From assembly GCA_035632955.1 (NCBI GenBank), contig DASQFU010000097.1:1-13843 (forward strand): a stretch of DNA of 13,843 nt, written 5' to 3'. The notes beneath the pieces were generated by a model. The model had not been told where the DNA came from. It saw only the letters and a program-made list of their open reading frames with translations, and did no database searches. This document shows positions 5,981 to 13,799 of this stretch, piece after piece. Within the stretch, counting starts at the first letter, position 1, and each line of letters begins with the position of its first letter. A program made the position numbers and the translations under genes. The DNA comes from DASQFU01 sp035632955 (GTDB taxonomy: Bacteria; Eisenbacteria; RBG-16-71-46).

Positions 5981-7761
5981 CAGACGCGCACGACGCGACG
6001 CACCCGGGACCATCCCGGCGCGCTCATCCGCACGAGATAGACGCCGGGGGCCACCGTGCGACCCTGTCCGTCCCTGCCGTCCCACCGCAACGCTCCGGAG
6101 GCCGGTGCCGCGCCCTCGTGCAACGTGCGAACGGCGCGGCCGGCGAGGTCGAACGCCGTGACCTCGAGATGGTCCACCGCCGCCGGCAGCCGGAAGTGGA
6201 CTTCGAGCGGACCTGAAGACACGGGATTCGGCGCCACGCCGAGCTCGATGCCGCTCGCCGGCGACGGCGAGCCGACGGCGACCGTGCTCTGGACGCGGAA
6301 CAGATAGATGCCGTCGCCGGTCGCGAGGTTGAAGCGCACACGAGCGACACATTCGCTCGCGTCGTTGAGCGAACGGAAGCCGCCGAAGTCGCGCGCGGTG
6401 AGGGCGTTGAAATCGGTCACCGTGCGCCCGTCGATCACGTCCCCGAGGCGCAGCACCTTGGTGATGCCGTCGACCTGGTCCCACAAGTAGATCCCGGCAT
6501 CGTCGGAGGAGCCTCCCGGCGTCCCACGCAACGTGGCTCTGAACAACACCTGACCCGCGGCATTGACCGCGACCTGATTGCCGAAGCTCGCGAAGCGTCC
6601 GCCACTTTCGGGAACGGTCTCGTCCTCGCGCGCGACCTGGATCAGCACGACCCCGTCGCCGCGGAAGACACCCGAGTCGTCGAACCCGCCGCCGCTCGTC
6701 CCGTTGAACACAGCCGTGAAGGCCACCAGGCCGCCGGCCGACAGCGAAGGATCCCGGATCAGCGAAGAGAACGTGCCGTTGAGATCGGGAGCCGTCTGCC
6801 CGGTGCGCACGATCAACGCGCCGGCGCGTGCGATCCCGGTGCCGTCGCTGGTCGGGTTGTAAGTAAAGCTGAATGCGGCCTGGCCGCCGATGTTGAGAAC
6901 CGGCGTGCTGAACTCGGCGTAGGTGCCGCCCCCCGGGGCCGGCTGGCGGCCGCGCGCCACTTGAGTGAACGAGCCCACCTCGGCGAGGAACACACCGTCG
7001 TCGTCCTGCGAGGCGAACGTCGTTCCGGTCAGATGAGGAATGATCGCGACCTCGCTCGCGTTTGGGCGAACCGCGGGCGGGACGCCGATGAAGGAGAACA
7101 CCGAGCCGTTACCGTCGGGCGCTGGTTGGGCGAACCAGCACACACGAGCGACGCTGCCGCCCCGCTCGAGATAGATCCCGGCGGGACTGGCCTGGAACGC
7201 CAGAGACGCAGGCGATTCGTCGTTGATCGTCGGGGGCTGGAACAGCGTGAAGGCCGTGCCGTAGCCGGGTGCGAGGTCGCCCTTGCGGACGTGTTGCGTG
7301 AGCGAGCCCGGTCCGACCGAGCTGAACAACCCATCGTTGTCCGAGGTGCCGCCCGGCGTGTTGTTGAGCGGTGCACGAAACGCCACGCGCCCGCCGTTGT
7401 TCATGACGTAGATCCGCGGCAGGGGGAATAAGCGTCCGAACGCCGCAGGTCCTCCGGCGATCAGCTCGGCTTCCCGCGCGATCAGCGTCAGCGGCCCGCC
7501 TTCGCGCGCGCGAACCAGGACCTCGTCGTCGGTCGAGCCGCCGGCTGTGCCGCCGAGGTCGGCCGAGAACGCGACGTGTGCCGAATCGTTGAGGCACGGC
7601 TCGCCGTAGCTGAACCAATCGCCGAACGTGCCGTTGCCGTCGGGACTCGCGTCGGCCTGGCGGACCAGCCGGACGGCGGTAACCGTGGCGGCCGTGCAGG
7701 CGGCAGGAGCGGCCAACAGGACGGCCGCGATCACCCATCGGTAGAGAGTCCGCTCGCTCAT
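5977..7761 (-). CDS. Secreted NxxGxxAF-repeat protein with FlgD-like/T9SS-type C-terminal domain
   Basis: This 594-residue exported protein has a signal peptide at about residues 1-25 (basic start, VIAAVLLAAPAACTAA). It is then built of about eight repeats of 45-60 residues with the motif N-x-x-G-x-V/A-A-F followed by T-x-G-G-x-x-D-D-x-G-I/V-F. Clear copies lie near residues 58-80, 121-145, 290-315, 341-366 and 400-424, with degenerate copies near 180, 234 and 466. Residues about 505-594 form an all-beta C-terminal domain (LEVTAFDLAGRAVRTL, LRWDGRDGQGRTVAPGVYLV) of the FlgD-Ig/T9SS type A sorting class, which suggests export across the outer membrane or surface anchoring. The start ATG 7761 has AAGGAGG 5 nt upstream and a signal peptide right after it. 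The function of the NxxGxxAF repeats is unknown. It is divergent from the large SARP regulator. Confidence 0.88.
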   Translation of the reverse strand: MSERTLYRWVIAAVLLAAPAACTAATVTAVRLVRQADASPDGNGTFGDWFSYGEPCLNDSAHVAFSADLGGTAGGSTDDEVLVRAREGGPLTLIAREAELIAGGPAAFGRLFPLPRIYVMNNGGRVAFRAPLNNTPGGTSDNDGLFSSVGPGSLTQHVRKGDLAPGYGTAFTLFQPPTINDESPASLAFQASPAGIYLERGGSVARVCWFAQPAPDGNGSVFSFIGVPPAVRPNASEVAIIPHLTGTTFASQDDDGVFLAEVGSFTQVARGRQPAPGGGTYAEFSTPVLNIGGQAAFSFTYNPTSDGTGIARAGALIVRTGQTAPDLNGTFSSLIRDPSLSAGGLVAFTAVFNGTSGGGFDDSGVFRGDGVVLIQVAREDETVPESGGRFASFGNQVAVNAAGQVLFRATLRGTPGGSSDDAGIYLWDQVDGITKVLRLGDVIDGRTVTDFNALTARDFGGFRSLNDASECVARVRFNLATGDGIYLFRVQSTVAVGSPSPASGIELGVAPNPVSSGPLEVHFRLPAAVDHLEVTAFDLAGRAVRTLHEGAAPASGALRWDGRDGQGRTVAPGVYLVRMSAPGWSRVRRVVRVW

Positions 7762-7799
7762 CGTCTCCTCCTTCTTGTCGGGGGCCGGCCTTTGGCCAT

Positions 7800-7820
7800 G
7801 CCGCTCCACCTCCGAGCGGC
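7800..7820. repeat. Inverted repeat in the divergent control region
   Basis: GCCGCTC (7800-7806) and GAGCGGC (7814-7820) are perfect 7-bp arms separated by 7 nt. The dyad lies 39 bp upstream of the secreted repeat protein and 73 bp upstream of the large regulator. It could be an operator, or a hairpin in the leader of the secreted protein. A 7-bp arm in GC-rich DNA has an appreciable chance of arising at random. Confidence 0.3.
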
Positions 7821-7843
7821 CACGCCGAGCATCGGACTCGCGT

Positions 7844-7884
7844 CTTACGCCGCCCTTACAGGCTTGCGGTCTTTTCGGTAGCCT
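7844..7884 (+). promoter_or_regulatory. Candidate promoter and direct repeats of the large regulator; possibly leaderless
   Basis: TTACAG (7856-7861) and TAGCCT (7879-7884) are separated by 17 bp, so transcription would start at about 7890-7893, at or just before the ATG. This fits the absence of any Shine-Dalgarno. CTTAC occurs twice, at 7844-7848 and 7855-7859, with an 11-bp period. SARP regulators are known to bind direct repeats spaced by one helical turn, so autoregulation is conceivable. The repeat units are short and could be chance. Confidence 0.25.
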
Positions 7885-7892
7885 CGCCGGCC

Positions 7893-10800
7893 ATGGAGAA
7901 CCGAGAGCGCGTCGCGCCGCCGCGGCTCCAGCGGCCGCGGCTCATGAGGCGGCTCGACGGAGCCTGGAAGGTGGCGGTGCTGACGGCTCCGGCCGGGTCG
8001 GGGAAGACGACGCTGGCGGCCCAGATCGCGGACCGCCGGGACGCCCTGTGGTGCCGCGTGCGGACCGAAGACCGCGATCCCACTCATCTTTTCGGCAGCC
8101 TGCTCGGCGCGGCCGCTCGCATGCGACGCCGGACGGGTTCGAGAACGCGCAGGCTGTTCGAATCCCATCGCGACATGGAGCGCGACGGCGGACTGCTGAT
8201 CGCGAGCTTCCTGGACGAGCTGGAAACCGGCGTGGGCAAGAGCGGGCGTCTGGTGGTCCTCGACGACCTGCACGTGCTGGCGGACGCCCGCGAGGCGCTC
8301 GGCTGGCTGCGCCGGCTGATCGAGGAGAGCGGTCCGCGCTTGCGTTTCGTCCTCACCTGCCGCGGCGAGCCGCCGTTGCCCGTGACCCGCTGGGCGCTCG
8401 ATCACACGATCGTGATCCTGCGCGGCGCCGACCTCGACTTCACCCTCGCGGAGCAGGAGGCCTTGCTGCGCGGCGTTCTGCGTCTGCGACTCGATCCCAC
8501 GGCGCGCTCGGCGCTGCGCGCCTCCGTCGGCGGCTGGGCGGCCGGGCTGGTGCTCGCCGCTCGCCACTGGACGGTGACGGGACGCGCGCCCGAGCGAGCG
8601 CAAGGAGAGCCGGGGACCGCGCGCGCGTTCGCGTTCATGGCCGAGGAGGTGTTCGCGCCACTCCCGGCTCGGCTCCAGCGCGCGCTGTGCCGGGCAGCGA
8701 TGCTCGAAGAGCTCGACCGCGATGCGGTGCGCTTGGTGCTCGGGCCGGCGGATGCCGAGTACTTCTTCCGCGAGACCGCCCGTCGCGACCTGTTCCTCCA
8801 GTCGCGCGAAGGCGATCCGGCGGCGTCGTTCCATCCGCTGTTTCGCGAGTTCCTGCGCAACCGCGCGCCCACCGCGCCGGATCCCGGCCGCGCTCGGCGC
8901 CTCCGGCGCTTATCGAGTCACTGGGCGCAACGCGGCGAGCCGGGCCTCGCGGTCCGCGCGCTGGCCGAGGCGGGAGACCTGCGGCAGGCGGCGCGGGTGT
9001 TCGATCGCGTCGCGCGTGGCGATCCCGAGGTCGGCAAGGCGGCGCTGCGACCGGTCGCCGACCAGCTCGCCTCCGCTCCCGAGGGCCCGACCTCCCCGCT
9101 CGTCCTCCTGCACGCCGCCATGCATTCGCGCGACGCCGGTCGAATCGACGAGGCGCTGCGCCGCGCGCTGGAAGCCGCAGACGGATTCGTCCGGCATCGC
9201 GCCTTCCGGATGGCGGCGGCCGCGTATCGGCTCGAAGTCCAGCTCGCGATTTTGACGGGCCGCTGGCGCGGCGCGTTGCGGCACGGTGAGGTCTTGCTCG
9301 GCGCGCTTCCGGCTCGTCCGCGCGTGGCCCGTGCCGAGGTGTTGATCCAGCTCGGATACCTGGCGCTCCACGCGGGCGATCCCCGGCGCGCGCAGGAGAT
9401 GCTCGCCGCGGCGGTGCCGATGCTGCGAGGCCGGGGCCTGGTCGTGCAGCGCGCCGAGGCGGCGTTGCGCCGAGGCGTGGTCGTCTTCACCGAGGGGCGA
9501 TGGGACGTCTACCTCGATTACGCGCGGCAGGCGCTCGGCGTGTACCGGCGCACCGGGCACGTCGCCCGTGCGCAAACGTTGCTCGTCAACATGGCTGAAG
9601 CGTGCACGTACCTCGGCGAGGAAGCGACGGCGCTCGCGTACCTGGACGAAGTCCGAACGCTGGTCCCGCGCTCCGGCACCCCGAGCAACGTCGTGCTCGC
9701 GGCGATCGGCCGGGCCCGGGCGCTCTCCGAGCGCGGATCGCTGAGTGATGCCGAGACGGCGTTCAAGGACGCGCGCGAGGAGCTTGGCAAGCGGTCGCTC
9801 CCCATGATGGCGCTCCAGCTCGAGGTCTGGCACGGCATCCTGGAGCGCCGGCGCGGGCGGCTGCCAGCCGCCGAGCGCATCCTGACCCGGGCGGTCGACG
9901 GGTTCCTCTCCTTGGAATCGCCTTCGTGGCTGACGCTGGCGCGCATGGAGCGGGCGCTCGTTCGCGGGCTGCGAGGTCACCGGGACGAGGCGCTGCGCGA
10001 TCTGGCCGCGGCGGCGCACGTCTCGCGCCGGCTCGGGGATCGCAAGGAGCTGGCGCGCAATCAATTGTTCGAGGCGCGCGTGCGTCAGACGGGAGGGACG
10101 TCGTTCGCCGCGCCGCTGGCTCGCGCGCTGCGCGCGCTCGAGCGTGACAGCTATCTCGTCCTGCTGCGCAAGGAAGTCGACGTCGCAGCGCCCTTGCTGG
10201 CCGGCGCGCCTTCCACGCCGGCGATCGAACGAGCCCGCGCGAACCTGCCCGAGGCGGCTCGCAACGGCCAGGCGAAAGGGCGATCGCCCACGCGCGCTCG
10301 CGCACAGGCCGGACGAGCCGCGACCCGGACGACCTCCGGGCGAATCCCCGAAGTGACCGTGCGCTTGCTCGGCGGCTTCGAAGTCCGGGTGGACGGCGAT
10401 CCGGTCTCGTTCGCGCGCCGTGCGGCCGAGCATCTGGTCGCCTATCTCGCCCTGCGTCGAGGTCAGCCGGTGCGCCGCGAGGCGCTGGCCGAGCTGCTGT
10501 GGCCTGGTGCGGCGCCCGAGGCGAGCCGTAACCGTTTCGACGTGGCGCTCAACACGGCCCGCCAGGCCCTCGAGCCGAACACTCCCGCGCGCGGCCCATT
10601 CCGGCGGTTGCATACCGAGGGCGGACTATGCCGCCTCGCGTCGGAGCGTCTCGCGCTCGACGTCGAGCAGTTCGAGCGACTCGCGCGCGCGACTCAGCCG
10701 TGGCTCGAGCGACAGTCCCGCACGCCGTGGGTGCCACTCGCGCGCGTGGCGCGCGGCGACGCTCGGCGGGCGGCGGCAGCGCTCGAGATCGCGCTGGCCG

Positions 10801-11186
10801 CGTATCCGGGCGATCTCCTGCCCGAGCTCGCCGATGCGCCATGGGTGGTTCGCGAGCGCGAGCGGCTCCGCGAGCATTGTCATCGGCTCCAGCTCGCGCA
10901 CGGGCATCTGGCGCTGGCGTTGGGGCGCGTCGAGCCGGCGGCCGACGCTGCACGTCAGGTGCTGGCGAGCGATCCACTCCACGAAGAGGCCGAGCGACTC
11001 CTGCTGCGCGCGCTCGGCGCGCTCGGCGAGCGTGCCGCCGTCGTGCGCAGCTACGGCGAGTTTGCGGCACGGCTCGCCCGCGAGCTCGAGACCTCACCCA
11101 GTCCCGAGACCGCGGCGCTGGCCGAGGAGCTGAGCGGGCAACGCACGCGGCCCGCATTTGCCACCGAGGCCGGCGACCGGGGATAG
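7893..11186 (+). CDS. Large MalT-like ATPase/TPR/SARP-BTAD transcriptional regulator
   Basis: This is a 1097-residue cytoplasmic regulator. The N-terminus is a MalT-type STAND ATPase, with Walker A APAGSGKTT (32-40), Walker B LVVLDDLH (120-127) and a sensor-like LTCRGEPPLPVTRWA (154-168). It also has the conserved FHPLFREFL of MalT relatives near 311-319. A long Ala/Leu/Arg-rich helical region of TPR type runs from about 330 to 780. After a basic, flexible linker (about 785-818), an OmpR-type winged helix begins at Val821 (VTVRLLGGFEVRVDG, then ALAELLWP near 865). A bacterial transcriptional activator domain follows (YPGDLLPEL near 970, DPLHEEAERLLLRAL near 1026). The DNA-binding part is at the C-terminus, opposite to AfsR. 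No Shine-Dalgarno precedes ATG 7893 and no upstream start exists in frame. Its ligand is unknown; targets may include the divergent secreted protein or the genes downstream. Confidence 0.9.
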   Translation: MENRERVAPPRLQRPRLMRRLDGAWKVAVLTAPAGSGKTTLAAQIADRRDALWCRVRTEDRDPTHLFGSLLGAAARMRRRTGSRTRRLFESHRDMERDGGLLIASFLDELETGVGKSGRLVVLDDLHVLADAREALGWLRRLIEESGPRLRFVLTCRGEPPLPVTRWALDHTIVILRGADLDFTLAEQEALLRGVLRLRLDPTARSALRASVGGWAAGLVLAARHWTVTGRAPERAQGEPGTARAFAFMAEEVFAPLPARLQRALCRAAMLEELDRDAVRLVLGPADAEYFFRETARRDLFLQSREGDPAASFHPLFREFLRNRAPTAPDPGRARRLRRLSSHWAQRGEPGLAVRALAEAGDLRQAARVFDRVARGDPEVGKAALRPVADQLASAPEGPTSPLVLLHAAMHSRDAGRIDEALRRALEAADGFVRHRAFRMAAAAYRLEVQLAILTGRWRGALRHGEVLLGALPARPRVARAEVLIQLGYLALHAGDPRRAQEMLAAAVPMLRGRGLVVQRAEAALRRGVVVFTEGRWDVYLDYARQALGVYRRTGHVARAQTLLVNMAEACTYLGEEATALAYLDEVRTLVPRSGTPSNVVLAAIGRARALSERGSLSDAETAFKDAREELGKRSLPMMALQLEVWHGILERRRGRLPAAERILTRAVDGFLSLESPSWLTLARMERALVRGLRGHRDEALRDLAAAAHVSRRLGDRKELARNQLFEARVRQTGGTSFAAPLARALRALERDSYLVLLRKEVDVAAPLLAGAPSTPAIERARANLPEAARNGQAKGRSPTRARAQAGRAATRTTSGRIPEVTVRLLGGFEVRVDGDPVSFARRAAEHLVAYLALRRGQPVRREALAELLWPGAAPEASRNRFDVALNTARQALEPNTPARGPFRRLHTEGGLCRLASERLALDVEQFERLARATQPWLERQSRTPWVPLARVARGDARRAAAALEIALAAYPGDLLPELADAPWVVRERERLREHCHRLQLAHGHLALALGRVEPAADAARQVLASDPLHEEAERLLLRALGALGERAAVVRSYGEFAARLARELETSPSPETAALAEELSGQRTRPAFATEAGDRG

Positions 11187-11241
11187 TCGCTCGACGTTCG
11201 GCAGGAACGCCCCGGACGTCATTTCGGCGCGGAGGGTCGTG

Positions 11242-12447
11242 GTGCTCGAGTCGCTGATTCTCGAACAGACGACGAAGATCGTGCTGCTGGTGCTGGACGG
11301 GGTCGGAGATCTGCCGCACCCGGAGCATGGACTGCGCACGCCCTTGGAGGCGGCGCGCACGCCGAATCTCGATCGTCTCGTTCCCGAGGCCGCGCTCGGA
11401 CGCATCCTGCCGGTGGCGCCCGGCATCACCCCGGGGAGTGGCCCCGGGCACCTCGCGCTGTTCGGCTACGACCCGATCACGACGCGGGTCGGGCGCGGCG
11501 TGCTGGAAGCGCTCGGGGCCGGCATGGAGTTCCGGGCGGGCGACGTCGCGGCGCGCGCCAACTTCTGCACCGTGGACGAGGCCGGCATCGTCACCGACCG
11601 GCGCGCCGGCCGCATCTCGAGCGAGGAGTGCGCCCGCCTCGTGACGCGGCTGAGACGGGAGACGCCGCGCATCGACGACGTCGAGATCATCCTCGAGCCC
11701 GGCAAGGGCCATCGCTTCGTCGCCGTGCTGCGTGGGCCGGATCTCGGCGGCGACGTCAGCGACGCCGACCCGCATCGCGAGGGCTCGCCGATTCCGGCGG
11801 TGCATCCGCTGCGTTCGGCGCCCGGCGCCGACAAGACCGCGCGGATCGTCAACCGGCTCATCGAACGGTTCCGGGCCACCCTGGGCGGCGAGCATCCGGC
11901 GAACGCGGCGCTGCTCCGGGGGCTCTCGCTGCGCCCGGCGTTCCCTGGTTATCGCGAGCGCTTTCGCCTGCGCGCCGCGGCGATCGCGGCGTATCCGATG
12001 TACCGGGGCGTGGCGCAGCTCGCCGGCATGGACGTTTTGCCGACCGGCGAGCGGGTGGCCGACGCGTTCATGGTCGCGGCCGAGCGCGCTGCCGATTTCG
12101 ATTTCTTCTTCATCCACGTCAAGGGCACCGACATGGCGGGCGAGGACGGCGACTTCGCGGCCAAGGTCGCCGCCATCGAAGAGGTGGACGCAGTCTTGCC
12201 GGTCCTGCTCGCGGCCCTCCCGGACGTTTTGTGCGTCACCGGCGACCATTCGACACCGGTGCTCGCCCGCGCGCATTCGTGGCATCCGGTGCCGGTGTTG
12301 GTGCACGGGCCCCTGTGCGGAGCCGACCAGGCGCCGCGTTTCCACGAGCGGACCGCGCGCGCCGGCAGCCTCGGCGTTTTTGCGAGCAAAGATCTGATGG
12401 CGGTCCTGCTCGCGAATGCCGGTCGTCTCGACAAGTACGGAGCGTGA
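11242..12447 (+). CDS. apgM: Archaeal-type cofactor-independent phosphoglycerate mutase
   Basis: This 401-residue enzyme of the alkaline phosphatase superfamily interconverts 3- and 2-phosphoglycerate in glycolysis and gluconeogenesis, using two metal ions. Visible landmarks are the metal-binding LVLDGVGD (Asp19), and TPGSGPGHLALFGYDP with the phospho-accepting Ser66. Also present are HVKGTDMAGEDGD (292-304) with further metal ligands and VTGDHSTP (332-339) with Asp335 and His336. The length fits the aPGAM family of about 400 residues, shorter than the bacterial GpmI. The start is not certain: GTG 11242 has GGAGGG 5 nt upstream and puts the first strand near the N-terminus. GTG 11239 would be too close to that site, and an upstream TTG at 11158 would overlap the regulator gene. 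It follows the regulator by 55 nt and precedes the outer-membrane protein by 1 nt. Confidence 0.93.
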   Translation: MLESLILEQTTKIVLLVLDGVGDLPHPEHGLRTPLEAARTPNLDRLVPEAALGRILPVAPGITPGSGPGHLALFGYDPITTRVGRGVLEALGAGMEFRAGDVAARANFCTVDEAGIVTDRRAGRISSEECARLVTRLRRETPRIDDVEIILEPGKGHRFVAVLRGPDLGGDVSDADPHREGSPIPAVHPLRSAPGADKTARIVNRLIERFRATLGGEHPANAALLRGLSLRPAFPGYRERFRLRAAAIAAYPMYRGVAQLAGMDVLPTGERVADAFMVAAERAADFDFFFIHVKGTDMAGEDGDFAAKVAAIEEVDAVLPVLLAALPDVLCVTGDHSTPVLARAHSWHPVPVLVHGPLCGADQAPRFHERTARAGSLGVFASKDLMAVLLANAGRLDKYGA

Positions 12448-12448
12448 G

Positions 12449-13603
12449 ATGAGGACCCTACGCTGGACCGAGCGCCTCCCTTGGCTCGCGGCGGCCGTGC
12501 TGCTGAGCTCGCCGGTGCTCGCCGCGCCGCCCTCGCCGATCGAAGCCACGTTGTTCGCATTCCCGGGTCAGGTGATCGCGCCGGCGACGGCCCGCTCGGC
12601 CGGGCTGGCGATGGGAGAGCGCTGGCTCGGCGACGATCCATACGCGAACCCGGCCGCCCGGGCGCGCTCCGAGCTGGTGGTGTCGCCGGCGCTCGTGCGC
12701 GTGAGCCGGCAGGACCTCCGCGCCGGCAATCGCAACTACGACGAGACGCCGGCGTTCATCGACGGCGCGGGGCTCTCGCTATCGGCGCCGTGGCGTGACG
12801 TCGGGCTCTGGCTCTACGGCCACCAATCGGGGCTGAGGCTCGAAGACAACGCGTTCGAGAGCGGCCGCGACGTGATCCCGCCCGCGGTCATCACCAGCCA
12901 GAGCGAGCTGCGCGAGTTGCGCCTCGGGGTCGCGGCCTCCCAGCCGCTCGGTCCGCTGCGTGCCGGCCTCGGCGCCGAATGGACCTACCGATCGGATCTC
13001 TATCAATCGCGCGAACAATCCGGCTCGCCGCAGTCCGGCGAGCGGCGCGTGGAGTTCTCGGGCAGCGGCATCGGCGGCCAGGCGGGACTGAGCTTCGACG
13101 TCGGTGATTCGACGCTCGGCGGCTTCTCGGTCGGCGCGGCCGCACGCTACCTGCCCGCGCTCGCGCTGACCGGCGAGCAGCAAATCTTCCTGTTGATCGG
13201 GGACAGCGTCGCCACCGTCGAGGTCGAGCGCGAGTCGGGTTGGGAGGCGGGCGTCACGACCGCCGTGTGGCTGAGCGCCGCGTTCCGGGCGTTCGCGAGC
13301 GTCGGCGGGCACACGCCGCAGGACTGGCCGGAGTTCGGAGTCACGCGCGGCTCCGGTTTCGAGTGGAAGCTGGCGGCGGAGTTCCACGACGCGCGCGATC
13401 CGTGGACGTTGCGTTTCGGATTCGGTCACGAGCAGCAGTCGGGCGTTCCCGAGCCGCGCGCCGGCGTGTTCGGATTGGGCGCGGGATGGCAGCTCGAGGG
13501 GACGACGCTCGACGTGGGCGCCGTGCGGCGCACGTTCCGCCGCGCCGGCGAACCGAATGCGTTCGACGATCGCGTGATCGCCTCGCTGCGCATCGCGTTC
13601 TGA
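12449..13603 (+). CDS. Outer-membrane beta-barrel protein, PorV/FadL-like
   Basis: This 384-residue protein has a signal peptide at about 1-26 (MRTLRW start, LAAAVLLSSPVLAA) and a mature part of alternating hydrophobic/polar strands. It ends in Phe (RVIASLRIAF), as outer-membrane barrels do. The segment ARSAGLAMGERWLGDDPYANPA (48-69) resembles the N-terminal plug-like region of PorV and FadL-type proteins (SAGMGGA...D..A...NPA). About 12-14 strands appear possible, for example GVGLWLYG-like pairs and RAGLGAEWTYR. The chosen ATG 12449 has GGAG 7 nt upstream and opens directly on the signal peptide; an in-frame ATG at 12416 would overlap apgM and mask it. Only 1 nt separates it from apgM, so the two are surely co-transcribed, though the functional link is unclear. 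Transport of hydrophobic compounds or a role in T9SS-type secretion are both possible. Confidence 0.82.
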   Translation: MRTLRWTERLPWLAAAVLLSSPVLAAPPSPIEATLFAFPGQVIAPATARSAGLAMGERWLGDDPYANPAARARSELVVSPALVRVSRQDLRAGNRNYDETPAFIDGAGLSLSAPWRDVGLWLYGHQSGLRLEDNAFESGRDVIPPAVITSQSELRELRLGVAASQPLGPLRAGLGAEWTYRSDLYQSREQSGSPQSGERRVEFSGSGIGGQAGLSFDVGDSTLGGFSVGAAARYLPALALTGEQQIFLLIGDSVATVEVERESGWEAGVTTAVWLSAAFRAFASVGGHTPQDWPEFGVTRGSGFEWKLAAEFHDARDPWTLRFGFGHEQQSGVPEPRAGVFGLGAGWQLEGTTLDVGAVRRTFRRAGEPNAFDDRVIASLRIAF

Positions 13604-13605
13604 TG

Positions 13606-13636
13606 CCGCGCGTGCGCGGGCGTCTCCGAGAGGCGC
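13606..13636 (+). terminator. Two back-to-back hairpins after the outer-membrane protein gene
   Basis: CCGCG/CGCGG (13606-13610 with 13615-13619, 4-nt loop) is followed with no gap by GCGTCTC/GAGGCGC (13620-13626 with 13630-13636, 3-nt loop, one G-U pair). The first starts 2 nt after the stop codon. There is no U-run afterwards, so this may be a non-canonical terminator or a 3'-end stabiliser. Confidence 0.35.
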
Positions 13637-13649
13637 AGGAGCCCTATGC

Positions 13650-13655
13650 TATACT
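13650..13655 (+). promoter_or_regulatory. -10-like element upstream of tRNA-Leu
   Basis: TATACT stands out as the most AT-rich hexamer of the 196-bp gap between the outer-membrane protein gene and the tRNA. No convincing -35 lies 15-19 bp upstream; that space is occupied by the hairpin at 13620-13636. Transcription would begin near 13662, giving a leader of about 138 nt before the tRNA. Confidence 0.3.
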
Positions 13656-13670
13656 GCGCCGCAAACTGAA

Positions 13671-13741
13671 CGTCCATCGCCGAGAGACGCGTGAAGTCGA
13701 TCATGACGTGTGGTGCTCGAATGGACGGGGTGCGCTCTCGG
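13671..13741 (+). ncRNA. Possible structured leader RNA with interleaved helices
   Basis: CGTCCAT (13671-13677) complements ATGGACG (13721-13727), and CCGAGAG (13680-13686) complements CTCTCGG (13735-13741). The order is a, b, a', b', so the two perfect 7-bp helices could form a pseudoknot, or be mutually exclusive switches. The segment starts about 9 nt after the predicted transcription start and ends 58 nt before the tRNA. No known RNA family is recognised, and chance pairing in GC-rich DNA is a real alternative. Confidence 0.22.
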
Positions 13742-13799
13742 TCCTGCGTTCCGTGCCGGAAGCCGGCCCTGCACCGCACGCGGGCCGCGCGCGACGGGT

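Noticed and set aside
8910..10613. 567-codon minus-strand open frame inside the regulator gene
   Set aside because: Antisense to the TPR and winged-helix region, whose plus-strand protein has clear domains; no start signal or family match.
11003..11030. Short tandem GCGCGCTCG repeats
   Set aside because: Two copies within a Leu/Ala/Gly-coding stretch, explained by codon bias in the BTAD domain.
11158..11241. TTG start for apgM overlapping the regulator gene
   Set aside because: It would add 28 residues that the family lacks and has no ribosome binding site; GTG 11242 has GGAGGG 5 nt upstream.
10549..12549. 666-codon minus-strand open frame across the regulator, apgM and barrel genes
   Set aside because: It is antisense to three well-supported genes, has an Arg/Ala/Gly-rich composition without any family motif, and is a typical high-GC antisense frame.
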